A stretch of DNA of 64,000 bases from Stentor roeselii. Lineage: Eukaryota; Ciliophora; Heterotrichea; Heterotrichida; Stentoridae. The stretch lies in assembly GCA_006503475.1 (NCBI GenBank), contig RSEH01000132.1:62001-126000 (forward strand), written 5' to 3'. Below the pieces are notes generated by a model. The model searched no databases. It saw only the letters and a list, made by a program, of their open reading frames with translations, and had not been told where the DNA came from. Positions 9,656-18,599 of this stretch are shown piece by piece. The position numbers and the translations under genes are program-made. How positions within the stretch are numbered: the stretch's first letter is position 1; each line of letters begins with the position of its first letter.

Positions 9656-10903
9656 ATGGAAGACCTGAAGCGCGCAACAGAGCTGAAAGAATCAAACCCC
9701 TCAGAGTCCATCTCGATCCTCTCATCACTAGTTTCCTCCGATCTTCCCCAAAGTGACTCCTCAAAAGTGAAAGAATCCGCGATCCTCCTTCTAGGAAAGC
9801 TTTACGCAGATCAAAGCCGGAGCGAAGATTTAGCTTCATTAATCCAATCAATCCGTCCTCTCTTCACTTCCTTTCCAAAGGCAAAAACCGCTAAAATCGT
9901 TCGTTCTCTGATCGACTATTCAGGTTTGATCCGTAATTCCCAGTCACTTCAAATCAAGCTCTGCGAAGAGACAATCAGCTGGTGCCAAGAAGAAAAGCGA
10001 ACTTTTTTAAAGCAAAGACTAGAAACGAAACTTGCTCAATTATACCTCGAATCAGGTCGTTTCAAAGAAGCACTGGACACTCTTTCACATCTGTTAAAAG
10101 AAGTGAAAAAACTAGACGACAAGCTGCAGCTTGTCGAGATTCAAGTGATCGAAAGCAAGGTTTTTCAAAGATTGTGCAACATTCCTAGAGCCAAGGCGGC
10201 GCTGACAGCGGCGCGGTCCTGTGCGAACTCGATTTATTGCCCAGCTGTGCTTCAAGCTGATATTGATTTGATGTCTGGCATTTTGAACTGCGAGGAGAAG
10301 GACTACAGGACAGGGTACTCGTATTTCTTCGAGGCCCATGAAGGCTTCAACTCGATTGAAGACCCTCGCGCGTTGCAGAGTTTGAAGTACATGTTGATGT
10401 CGAAGATCATGGCGAGAAGACCTGAAGACGTCTATGCGCTGGTCACTTCGAAAGGTGGAGTTAAATACACAGGCAGAGAAATCGAGTCCATGATCGCTGT
10501 GGCAAAGGCTTTGGAACTCAGGTCTTTGCATGACTTTCAAAAAGCATTGGAAAACTTTACAAGTGAACTTAAAGGCGACTTTGTAGTTGACCGACATATT
10601 CAAGAGCTTTATGAAACTATGCTTGAACAACATCTTATTAGGATTATTGAACCTTTCAGTAAAGTCGAGATTCAACATGTGGCTGACTTGATAGACCTGC
10701 CCATTCAGCAAGTGACTTCAAAGCTCTCTCAAATGATACTTGATAAGAAGTTCGAAGGGACTTTAGACCAGGGCATCGGCGCTTTGATTGTGTATGACGA
10801 GCCTCCTACTTCGAAGTTCTACAGCACTTCCTTGAAGTACCTGGAAAGTCTTAACACTGTAGTAGACTCCTTGTTCCAGAAAGCGACAGTTATTAAGAAT
10901 TAA
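9656..10903 (+). CDS. RPN6: 26S proteasome lid subunit Rpn6/PSMD11
   Basis: A scaffold subunit of the 19S lid that clamps lid, base and 20S core together. At 415 aa it is close to the usual ~420. The N-terminal two thirds are TPR-like helical repeats, with the family's most conserved block visible as SYFFEAHEGFNSIEDPRALQ followed by LKYMLMSKIMARRPEDV. The C-terminal third is the PCI domain (KVEIQHVADLIDLPIQQVTSKLSQMILDKKF), then GTLDQGIGALIVYDEPP and a final helix. The start is the first ATG, after an AT-rich leader. It converges on NUP98 with 12 bp between stops. Confidence 0.95.
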   Translation: MEDLKRATELKESNPSESISILSSLVSSDLPQSDSSKVKESAILLLGKLYADQSRSEDLASLIQSIRPLFTSFPKAKTAKIVRSLIDYSGLIRNSQSLQIKLCEETISWCQEEKRTFLKQRLETKLAQLYLESGRFKEALDTLSHLLKEVKKLDDKLQLVEIQVIESKVFQRLCNIPRAKAALTAARSCANSIYCPAVLQADIDLMSGILNCEEKDYRTGYSYFFEAHEGFNSIEDPRALQSLKYMLMSKIMARRPEDVYALVTSKGGVKYTGREIESMIAVAKALELRSLHDFQKALENFTSELKGDFVVDRHIQELYETMLEQHLIRIIEPFSKVEIQHVADLIDLPIQQVTSKLSQMILDKKFEGTLDQGIGALIVYDEPPTSKFYSTSLKYLESLNTVVDSLFQKATVIKN

Positions 10904-10915
10904 GTTTAGACTATG

Positions 10916-13288
10916 TTAGAGGTGTTTCAGTCTTACTACAAATTCTCCAGTTTCTTGGTTGTAAGACATGAATTCTGAATGGTTTCGACTGCAGCAATTT
11001 CGAGCTTTTTCCTCTGCTCGCTCTTTGGGACCTGAGATGTGGATGTTGAACATTGTGAACTCACAGGCTTTGTTCAGTCCTCTGCCCACTGGAGGCTTGT
11101 CTGAAGGGTCTCCTGGGTAACCTGTCAGTTCATTTCCTACGATTTGAAGCGACTTGCCTAGGTCTAAGCCTGTCACGTCTGTTGTCCCTGGAAAGAGGAC
11201 TTTGCCGTATTTGTTGAAAACTGTGAAATTTTCAACTTTTCGCAAGTCTTCAACACTCATTCGCGCCATTTCAAGGTAGGATGGAATCGTGTTGTAACCT
11301 TCTGGGATCCTTGGAAGAAGGTCTTCTGATGCGAAGGCTTGCTTTGAATTGTGGACTATTGGAGTGTTTATTACGATCAGCTCGTCGTTGTGAACTATGC
11401 CCAGTGAACGGATTGTGTCACCTGGACTTAAAACGTTTGATTTGAAGAGAAGTTGGATACTGTTTTGGTCGATGTCTGGAAGGTGACGGGATACTTCTGA
11501 GAGGACTTCTCGGATTGTTTTGTCGAAGGTTACTTGAAGCACTAGCTTTATTGGGTTGGGGTCATGAGCTTTTACGGTGATCTCGAATGACTGTTCAGTC
11601 CTTCTAGTAGTAGATCCCGGCATCTTGAAATACTTATTCCCATCCTCATCCTTATACTCCTCCAACTTCAAATTAACAAAGTTAGTTCTCTTATTAACAA
11701 AAAAAGGTTCAGTTTTTCTATTCCCAAGTAAATCGAAGCTATTACTGCTTTTCAAACTTTTCTTTTCCTGCGAGTTTTTCCATTTTTCCGCCAATATCTG
11801 AGGATAATTACTAACCCTCTTGGGTTTAAACAACCTTTCAACAACACTCAAAGGTTCAGCAGAGATCTGAGTAGCATACCTTTCCTTATAATTTTTCAAA
11901 ACAGATTCAGGAATAATTTCAGGAAAAAGCCAATTCAATCCATGAGGGTCTCTAAAAGCCGAGCTAAACACATCATTCGGAGCATTCATCTGATTTCCAT
12001 TAAATCCTGTCCCCTGCTGTCCTGTCATCGGATTCATTGTCGAAAAATTCGGAGTCGCCTGGACTGCTGGCTTCGGGCCGAAAAGACTTGAGCCGCTTGT
12101 TGCTCCGGGTTGATTGAAAAGTGACCCTGAAGGTTGCGGGTTTGAAAAGAAAGAACTGCTCGTCGAGGCTTGAGGAGTCGGGTTGAATAGAGAGCCACTT
12201 GAAAATAGCGAAGGCTGGTTTGTTGGTAAAGCGGCACCTCCTGTTGGATTCCCTGTGAATGGACTTGATGTGGTTGGGAATGTTGAGGGAGATGGAGACG
12301 GGTTCTGGAATAAAGATGATCCTGATGTCTGTGGGAATAAAGAATTAACTGGCTTTGGATCTGATGGCTTCTGGAATAAACTTGTTTGGGAAGTGAGAGC
12401 TCCGGTGTTGAATAAAGATGGACTGGTACCTGTTGTGAATCCTAAGGGATTTGATGATTGAGGGTTCGGCATTTGCGGCATACCTGATTGACGTTGCTTG
12501 TAGTCGGCTTGTCGCTGCTCGTCAATACTCTTGCCTAACATTTCAGGCATCGCGCAGAGATGTAATACGTTTATGTTTGATGTATCTTCTCGGACTGAAG
12601 TTGGCTTGTATTTTATCCCTCCCTGAGGTGCTTGTCCCCCGAACCCCCCGGCAGGATTATTGATAGCAGAAAAATTTCCTCCCGAAAACAAGCTTCCCTG
12701 TCCCGGTGCTCCAAATCCTGTAGTATTACCCGAAAAACTATTATTCAACGGTTGTGAAGGATTCGTGTTCTGTCCAAACAAAGACCCTCCTCCAAAGCTA
12801 GGAGCCTGGCTAAATCCCGAGTTGAAATTGTTCGGTTGTGTAACTTGTGCACCACCAAATCCTGTATTCTGAAAAGAAGGAGCTGCGGGTGTGGCAGTTG
12901 CCGGTTGGCTCATAAAACCTGTGCTGAAGCCGCCTTGGGTGAAAGGGTTCGAGGCTTGTGCAGGGGCTGCGAATCCTGAGTTGTTGAAAGGGTTTGAACC
13001 AGGACCTTGCGAAGGGGGGGCTCCGAAAGAACTTGGCTGAGAACCGAAGCCTCCAGAAGACCCCCACCCTGGGTTCTGAGGGTTCTGGGCAGAGTTGAAA
13101 GACGAAAAACCTCCGAACGGCTGCGGCTGAACTGGCTGGGGTGCTTGGCTTGTCTGAGCACCGAAACCTGGCTGAGAACCGAATGAACCGAACCCCGGGT
13201 TCGACGGAGTCTGTCCGAAGGCAGGTTGGTTTGAGAAAGAACTACGAAAAGGCTGATTTGCTTGGTTGGACCAGCTGGGAAAACTCAT
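10916..13288 (-). CDS. NUP98: nucleoporin Nup98 with FG repeats, GLEBS motif, a ubiquitin-like insert and APD domain
   Basis: A 790-aa FG nucleoporin. Residues 1-220 and about 280-440 are Gly/Ser/Asn/Pro-rich with FG, GFG and SLF repeats. Residues about 224-268 form a GLEBS-like Rae1/Gle2-binding motif (VREDTSNINVLHLCAMPE...KSIDEQRQADY). Residues about 566-643 look like a ubiquitin-like fold (IKLVLQVTFDKTIREVL ... IQLLFKSNVL ... TIRSLGIVHNDELIVI), which is not part of animal or yeast Nup98. Residues about 650-790 are the autoproteolytic/pore-targeting domain (VENFTVFNKYGKVLFPG, GRGLNKACEFTM). The protein stops at VRLKHL, just where other Nup98-96 precursors are cleaved (HF|S), so it is a stand-alone Nup98 with no Nup96 part. 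Confidence 0.93.
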   Translation of the reverse strand: MSFPSWSNQANQPFRSSFSNQPAFGQTPSNPGFGSFGSQPGFGAQTSQAPQPVQPQPFGGFSSFNSAQNPQNPGWGSSGGFGSQPSSFGAPPSQGPGSNPFNNSGFAAPAQASNPFTQGGFSTGFMSQPATATPAAPSFQNTGFGGAQVTQPNNFNSGFSQAPSFGGGSLFGQNTNPSQPLNNSFSGNTTGFGAPGQGSLFSGGNFSAINNPAGGFGGQAPQGGIKYKPTSVREDTSNINVLHLCAMPEMLGKSIDEQRQADYKQRQSGMPQMPNPQSSNPLGFTTGTSPSLFNTGALTSQTSLFQKPSDPKPVNSLFPQTSGSSLFQNPSPSPSTFPTTSSPFTGNPTGGAALPTNQPSLFSSGSLFNPTPQASTSSSFFSNPQPSGSLFNQPGATSGSSLFGPKPAVQATPNFSTMNPMTGQQGTGFNGNQMNAPNDVFSSAFRDPHGLNWLFPEIIPESVLKNYKERYATQISAEPLSVVERLFKPKRVSNYPQILAEKWKNSQEKKSLKSSNSFDLLGNRKTEPFFVNKRTNFVNLKLEEYKDEDGNKYFKMPGSTTRRTEQSFEITVKAHDPNPIKLVLQVTFDKTIREVLSEVSRHLPDIDQNSIQLLFKSNVLSPGDTIRSLGIVHNDELIVINTPIVHNSKQAFASEDLLPRIPEGYNTIPSYLEMARMSVEDLRKVENFTVFNKYGKVLFPGTTDVTGLDLGKSLQIVGNELTGYPGDPSDKPPVGRGLNKACEFTMFNIHISGPKERAEEKARNCCSRNHSEFMSYNQETGEFVVRLKHL

Positions 13289-13635
13289 TTTTATAAGGAA
13301 ATAGAAAATTTCCTATTATTCCTATTAACTCATCCTATTTTCCTATTCTTTGGGGATTTTTTTTTATTTGGTTGGGGGTGGATTTTGGATTTGGATTAAG
13401 AGGATTAGGAGGATTAGGGGGATTAGGGAATTTTTTAGGGAGGTTTTGGTTTGGATGTGGAATTTTGATCAGTTTTTGAAGAGTAGGGTTTTTTTTTGAG
13501 GAATGATTTGATTTGGGAGATTTTGTTTTAGTGGGTCTTGATATCGGATTTTCCGTTCTATTGGAAAAATTTTGAAATAAATTCAGCCACTATTTGGGAT
13601 TATTAGAAATGCCTTAGAAAAAGCTAGTTATTAAA
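13289..13635. promoter_or_regulatory. gap upstream of NUP98
   Basis: No gene seen. This is the 5' flank of NUP98 (minus strand) and the far side of the next minus-strand gene. It contains T- and G-rich stretches and the TTAGG-like repeat block listed separately. Confidence 0.4.
13393..13428 (+). repeat. imperfect GGATTAGG tandem repeats
   Basis: Four consecutive degenerate units (ggattaag, aggattagg, aggattaggg, ggattaggg), with another ttaggg at about 13435. They resemble internal telomere-like or G-rich minisatellite DNA about 105 bp upstream of the NUP98 start codon. Confidence 0.6.
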
Positions 13636-14274
13636 TCAGACCCAGCTTAGAAAATGATCCACAAGTTCTATCTGGGTGTAGTTTCTGCTTTTCATCCATT
13701 TGCAAAACTCAGACAGAAAGTGAAGTTCTTTCTTTTTTTCGAATAGAGGTCGATGCAGAGGTAAATACTCATCTACATAAAAGTTGAGTATATTCGGAAT
13801 CAATTCAGCCTTCTCAGTCATCGTATAGTCATCATACCTAAGAAAATCATTCGAATCAATTTTTTCAGGATTTTGGTTGATGCAGTCTCTCAAGCTAAAA
13901 ATGCATTTTTTGAGTTCTTCATACTTCTCATCCGAGACTCGTTTTTGTTTTTTCATCAAGAACTCACCAAAAATTTCATCACAAGTTTCCCCCGGCCTTC
14001 GTTTCTTCACTTTTGCGTTTTTTTCCTTTTCTTTCTGAGAATTTGGAAGGGCTTGGCAGGTATTTTCATCATTTTGGTTATCTTTTATCAGCTTGGGTCT
14101 TCCTCTTTTCCTGGTTATCAGGTCTTCAGCTGTGATCGACTCAGGATGCTTGCTTTTCTTGTGGATGTAAAGAGCTTGATGACTGAAATAGCTTTTTCCA
14201 CAGTCACAAAGGAAAACTCTTCCATCAAGGTCTTCTTTAGACCTTCTCTTTCTTTTAACTTCTGTTGAGTCCAT
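13636..14274 (-). CDS. C2H2-like zinc finger and AT-hook protein, 212 aa
   Basis: Probably a nuclear DNA-binding protein. Residues 23-43 form a single finger-like unit, CDCGKSYFSHQALYIHKKSKH, with the two Cys separated by only one residue rather than two to four, followed by His-x4-His. Residues 55-61 (RKRGRPK) are a typical AT-hook. Basic nuclear-localisation-type runs occur at residues 7-11 (KRKRR) and again near KKRRPGE. The C-terminal 100 residues are helical and acidic/aromatic (IDSNDFLRYDDYTMTEKAELI...). I know no family with this exact layout. Its start is about 525 bp from the divergent EF-hand gene. Confidence 0.75.
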   Translation of the reverse strand: MDSTEVKRKRRSKEDLDGRVFLCDCGKSYFSHQALYIHKKSKHPESITAEDLITRKRGRPKLIKDNQNDENTCQALPNSQKEKEKNAKVKKRRPGETCDEIFGEFLMKKQKRVSDEKYEELKKCIFSLRDCINQNPEKIDSNDFLRYDDYTMTEKAELIPNILNFYVDEYLPLHRPLFEKKKELHFLSEFCKWMKSRNYTQIELVDHFLSWV

Positions 14275-14799
14275 TATTTATGGTAAAGAATTGCGAGAGT
14301 TTCGCTTGAATTACATGGACTGTCAATGAATGGGATGTGCAGAAAGGATAAATTTTTTAAGGGATCTTGAAAATCCCCTGCATTTAAAGAAAAGGTTTGA
14401 ATTTTTTAAGGAAAACTAAAGTCAGTTCAAAAATTTCCGGTTTTTTGTGAAAGTTGGTAGAATTTAAATTGGGGCTTTTAATAAAGCTCCTGATTAAGGC
14501 TTTTTTGAATAATTGAAAGGAGGTCTTTTAGTTAGAAAGAAAATAAAGTTTTAACTGGTAGGAGTGGATATTAAACTGATATTCAAGTAAGTTAATCCCA
14601 ATCATTCTCATATTTTAGATCCATTCAAATCATTCTTAAAGCTTTTTATTCAAAGACGCATCTGAACTTATCCATCATGGTCACCATTTAAACCTCTTCA
14701 CAACCACCTCGAAATAATCAAAGTCAAACTCTTTCTTTAATTTTAATCATTTGCAACTTTCTATCGAAATAGTCTGTAAAAGTTTGTTATAAATAAAAG
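14275..14799. other. intergenic, divergent promoter region
   Basis: No gene seen. AT-rich DNA between two divergent start codons. It holds a small hairpin-type inverted repeat (gggat...atccc near 14362) and many T and A runs; nothing else stands out. Confidence 0.3.
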
Positions 14800-15153
14800 A
14801 TGGGAGCTTGCATTCCAAGAGGTTCTTTGTCACCTGAAATAAAACAGTTAGCTGTCGACATATTCAATGAAATCGACTCTGACGGGAGTAAATTCATCGA
14901 TATTAACGAAACTCTGAAGTTTTGGAATAAAAACTACGCAAAAATCAACTCGCAAGCCATGTTCAGAGCTGTTGACAAAGATGAAAACCAGAAAATTGAC
15001 TTGAAAGAGTGGAAGTCTTTCTGGCTTAAAGTCAAGAGGAATGGACATAGTGATGAAGAGATCAAAGAAGAACTCTTGAATATCAGGAACCGGGGATCGT
15101 GGGTTCAGTTTGTTGATGTTCCTAATGCCAATAAGGAAAAGAGAATAGATTAG
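14800..15153 (+). CDS. small EF-hand protein with N-myristoylation-type N-terminus
   Basis: A 117-aa calcium-binding protein with two EF-hand loops: DSDGSKFIDINE (residues about 27-38) and DKDENQKIDLKE (about 61-72). Both have acidic residues at positions 1, 3 and 12. The N-terminus MGACIPRGS fits N-myristoylation of Gly2 with a palmitoylatable Cys4, suggesting membrane attachment. Such short EF-hand switches could act as calcium sensors at the contractile cortex, but that is inference. The C-terminal helix (HSDEEIKEELLNIRNRGSW) is probably a partner-binding segment. Confidence 0.85.
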   Translation: MGACIPRGSLSPEIKQLAVDIFNEIDSDGSKFIDINETLKFWNKNYAKINSQAMFRAVDKDENQKIDLKEWKSFWLKVKRNGHSDEEIKEELLNIRNRGSWVQFVDVPNANKEKRID

Positions 15154-15559
15154 AAAGTGTTTAAATAAGGAATTTAGAAGTTTTGATGTTTATCACTTTT
15201 TAAAAGGTCAAGAATTAGGAAGTTGGGAGAGGAGGATGAGGGAGATTTTTTGATTTTGGTATTTATTTGAATGGTGAGTTTTATTTCAAGGGATTAATAG
15301 TGATTGTTTCAAAAGATGTTTATCTTGTAGGACAGATAAGTTTTTGAGCCCATATCCATAATATTAACAGATAAGGCTGAAAAAAGGGGAATTTTTATAA
15401 AATTCAATTGAACTTATTCCGTTATATTAAGGTTTTTTTGATAGCCTTTCCATCAAATGCTAAAAAAGACATGAAATTATTTTAATTATTTATCACTTCT
15501 TCTTTTATTTTTTCTAACTGTTATCGAACTATAGAGTTCTGGAATAGCTTCTAATAAAA
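15154..15559. other. intergenic
   Basis: No gene seen. AT-rich spacer between the EF-hand gene and OPA3; a purine-rich stretch (gttgggagaggaggatgagg) lies near 15220. Confidence 0.3.
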
Positions 15560-16069
15560 ATGATCCCAATTTTCAAGTTGGTTTCTTTGATCATCCGACT
15601 TTTCACAAAGCCGATGACTAATTACTTCAAAGCTTCTCTGAAATCAGGGAACATAAAAAAACCTCTGATGAGAGAGCTGATCATGGGCCTAGGGCAAAGA
15701 TACAACAGATGGAATGTGATAATCACAAGATCTTTCAGTGGTATGGGCAGCATTGATTATATTAAACCTCTTAGTGATGAAAAAGCTCTGGACTCAGGAG
15801 CAGAGTTTATTGGCGAAGTGATTGCTTATGGAACTCTCCTTATTTGGGGGATTTATGAAGTGAATAAGCTTGGTAAAGATACTAAAGCCAAAGAAGCTAA
15901 GCTTAATGAATCTATTCAAAACTTAGGCGATCAAGTAAAAAATATAAGTGAAGAATACCTGGTTCTTGCTAAAAAAGTCAACGAGCTCAGAGAAGAACTT
16001 GAAAAACAGCAAACGAAAGTAGAAAATGAGCCAACCGATTCAACTGAAACAAGTATAACAAGTCAATAA
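15560..16069 (+). CDS. OPA3: OPA3-family mitochondrial membrane protein
   Basis: At 169 aa this is close to human OPA3 (179). It shares the opening amphipathic helix (FKLVSLIIRLFTKPMTNYFKASLKS), then LGQRYNRWNVIITR, and the diagnostic block IKPLSDEKALDSGAEFIGEVIAYG, equivalent to [20 protein letters not shown] in human. A membrane segment follows (about 83-101), then a C-terminal coiled coil (about 105-155). The family acts at mitochondrial membranes in shape and lipid metabolism; exact biochemistry is unsettled. The start is the first ATG; the N-terminus would serve as the mitochondrial signal. Confidence 0.9.
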   Translation: MIPIFKLVSLIIRLFTKPMTNYFKASLKSGNIKKPLMRELIMGLGQRYNRWNVIITRSFSGMGSIDYIKPLSDEKALDSGAEFIGEVIAYGTLLIWGIYEVNKLGKDTKAKEAKLNESIQNLGDQVKNISEEYLVLAKKVNELREELEKQQTKVENEPTDSTETSITSQ

Positions 16070-16119
16070 TAAGGCTTAGTCAATCCTCACTAGTAAATAG
16101 AGATTGATACTTCATATAT

Positions 16120-17676
16120 ATGGAGGGTAAAAAAGATGTGATAGACTATCAGAGCAGAGACTGGAAATACTGGAAATCTCTGTTCATTTCATTGAAAAAC
16201 AAATATGAAATCTTATCTGAAAAGTACTCAAAACTAGAAAAAACACTAAACTTAGAAAAACAACGACAAAAAATTGATGAAATGAACATCAAACTTCTAA
16301 GAGACCGGATGAATAAGATGAACTCTTCGCCTTCTCAACAAGTTTATCATGCGACTTCGTCTTCTAATGAGTTTGATACTAACTCATCTTCGGGTCATGC
16401 TGAAAAACGACTTTTTGAGACTTTTCTGATATTTTCTTGTGATAATGAAGAGGTTTCAAAGATCTATTCTTATTCTCCGAGTGACTTGCCATCCTGCATT
16501 AATTTGGATATTTTATCGTACTTTCTTATTCAGCCTGAATATTCGAGATCATCGTGCCCATTTCCTTTGACCCCAGAACTATCGACAATAAGAGATGTCT
16601 TTTCATTACTGTATCCGAAAGTTACCCGTGATAACAACAGTTTCGTGTTCACTCTAAAAGTTCCAGATTCAAAATCCCCAACCTCCTCAAACAAAGACCT
16701 TCTCTACGGTTGCTGTGTTCAAGTAAGCGACATTCTCCAAAGTTCCCTTCATCATTCAACTCTAACATATTGCCTTTTAACCTTCTGTCCAAGTTTTGAC
16801 CTTCACTTCCAAGTCCTTTACCGAGTGATCGAAATCCAAAGAAACGAGAGAATTTCCGAACTAATGAAGCCAGAGCATCTTTTTCTGGACTTCCAAGAAA
16901 TTCTATCATTATCATCATTTAAATCTCCGTCAAACGAGGTGATTTACGTTCTTCAGTCCCTGACCGGTTTCTCAGTCCAGCCTCACCTGTCAATAAAAGT
17001 AGACCTAAGCGATTCCCAATCAATAGAATACGAGTTCCCCAATGAACTTTCCTTAATCGACGCACTTTGGCCATGCGTGTTAGTTTTTTCTTTACTTTCC
17101 TTTGAAGAGGTGATGCTTTGCATCACTTGTTGTCTTCAAGAATGCTCAGTAGTCTTCAAAAGTGAAAACCTTGCATATCTTAGTTCTTGTGTTTTAGGTC
17201 TACATGTTTTGATAAGGCCTTTCAAGTGGACTCACGTGATTTCACCGATTTTACCTGAACAAATCAAAGAACTTCTTAATTGTGACTTGCCAATTATCGC
17301 CGGGGTTACTTTTGAGATTGAAAAAACAAAAAAAAAAGTCCTTTGGGCTGACCTCGCCTCTGAGTTCAAAGCGGACTTTGAGGTTGTTTCTCCTGACTAC
17401 TCTGCACTTGCTCAGAACTGCAGAGGTGACTATGAAAAGTTGTATAAAAAAGCGACTTATCAACCTACTCAAGCTCAAGAAATCGCTTGTTATAGAATTG
17501 TTGTTCAGGTCAGGAAGTTTCTAAGTGAAATCGCTGAAAAAATCAGTGATCAGGGAAGGTTTGATGGAAGTCTTTATGATGATGGGAAAAATCAGTCTGA
17601 TAAAGAGTTTTTGATCAGACTTTCTAGGACTCAGATCTTTGAAGACTTTTTTCGTGAATCATGCCAAAATAACTAA
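16120..17676 (+). CDS. DENN-domain protein (candidate Rab GEF)
   Basis: A 518-aa protein. Residues about 15-75 form a coiled coil. The rest is a DENN module: an upstream DENN-like segment (KRLFETFLIFSCDN...PLTPELSTIRDVFSLLYPKV...LLYGCCVQVSDIL) and a core DENN with the classic sequence SLLSFEEVMLCITCCLQECSVVF, then SENLAYLSSCVLGLHVLIRPFKW and a block ending ILPEQIKELLNCDLPIIAGV. DENN domains exchange GDP on Rab GTPases, so a trafficking role is likely. The target Rab is unknown. It lies 50 bp downstream of OPA3 on the same strand. Confidence 0.88.
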   Translation: MEGKKDVIDYQSRDWKYWKSLFISLKNKYEILSEKYSKLEKTLNLEKQRQKIDEMNIKLLRDRMNKMNSSPSQQVYHATSSSNEFDTNSSSGHAEKRLFETFLIFSCDNEEVSKIYSYSPSDLPSCINLDILSYFLIQPEYSRSSCPFPLTPELSTIRDVFSLLYPKVTRDNNSFVFTLKVPDSKSPTSSNKDLLYGCCVQVSDILQSSLHHSTLTYCLLTFCPSFDLHFQVLYRVIEIQRNERISELMKPEHLFLDFQEILSLSSFKSPSNEVIYVLQSLTGFSVQPHLSIKVDLSDSQSIEYEFPNELSLIDALWPCVLVFSLLSFEEVMLCITCCLQECSVVFKSENLAYLSSCVLGLHVLIRPFKWTHVISPILPEQIKELLNCDLPIIAGVTFEIEKTKKKVLWADLASEFKADFEVVSPDYSALAQNCRGDYEKLYKKATYQPTQAQEIACYRIVVQVRKFLSEIAEKISDQGRFDGSLYDDGKNQSDKEFLIRLSRTQIFEDFFRESCQNN

Positions 17677-17899
17677 GGTTCTTGGGTTTAAATAATTCAA
17701 GAATTTTTAGATGGGTCTGGAGATAGATTAACTAGCGTTAAATATGTGAAGAAGAGGAAAATTATTGAAAAAGTAATTTTAAATTATTTCTATTATTTTA
17801 AATCATGATAAAATATCATTTCCACCTAATATTAACAAATTTCAAGATTTTCTTCAGCCATCAATCATCCAAAAACCAATTAATAATAATATTTGATCA

Positions 17900-18535
17900 A
17901 TGCAGTCAAATATCTTTTCTTGCAAAAAAACTCTAAAAGATTCTCTATTTCTTCCCAGAGCCAAAATCGCCAGTCAAAGAAGTCCAGGCAGTTCACAAAG
18001 TCCAGTGACAGACAAATTTTCCAGATATCGAGTAAACAATTTAAAAACCAACCCGATTTCTGAAAGTCTTCCTAGAACGGTCCTGGGGACCAAATCAATG
18101 AAATCTCGAATCAAGGACTTTGAAGAAATCGGAGTTTTTTCTGACTTGATCCACCCGAAGAAGTTCTTGAAAGACGACTTGGAAAATTCATCACGACAAA
18201 CAATTTATATCACTGACTTCATGGCTCGAAAGCAAAAAATTCAGCTCACTCAGTTCGCTGAGCTTGACTCGAATTATGAAATTGCGAGACGAGGGTATCG
18301 ATACAAGTTTTTAGCAAGGAATACTATTCTTTCGTCATGTTTAACGCCTAGTGAAAAATTACCGTCGTTTTTTTCTACTCCGCAGGTATCGCCTAGAACT
18401 CTTCAAGATAATGAATTTGATTTCAAAGCTTTTATTAGGAGAGATCAAAACCCAAGAGCAGCCCAGCTCGACACCCTCATAGAAAAATGTAACCAAGCAA
18501 TAAACCTACGTATAAAAAGTCCAGCACCATCATAA
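17900..18535 (+). CDS. hypothetical protein, 211 aa
   Basis: I do not recognise this protein. It is basic and Ser/Arg/Lys-rich, and mostly looks disordered in residues 1-80. The better-ordered middle (about 100-150) contains IYITDFMARKQKIQLTQFAELDSNYEIARRGYRYKFLARN, which could be a short alpha/beta or helical module. No membrane segment. ATG lies after a leader containing AATAATAATATTTG. It converges on the small Cys-rich gene at 18600. Confidence 0.65.
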   Translation: MQSNIFSCKKTLKDSLFLPRAKIASQRSPGSSQSPVTDKFSRYRVNNLKTNPISESLPRTVLGTKSMKSRIKDFEEIGVFSDLIHPKKFLKDDLENSSRQTIYITDFMARKQKIQLTQFAELDSNYEIARRGYRYKFLARNTILSSCLTPSEKLPSFFSTPQVSPRTLQDNEFDFKAFIRRDQNPRAAQLDTLIEKCNQAINLRIKSPAPS

Positions 18536-18599
18536 AAAATCTTCCTATCATTAAACTAGTTATTTCCATTAGTTCATCAAAAGTTATTCAAATAAAGAT

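Noticed and set aside
11577-13161. Several frames antisense or shifted within NUP98
   Set aside because: They mirror the low-complexity FG repeats of the real gene and have no independent support.
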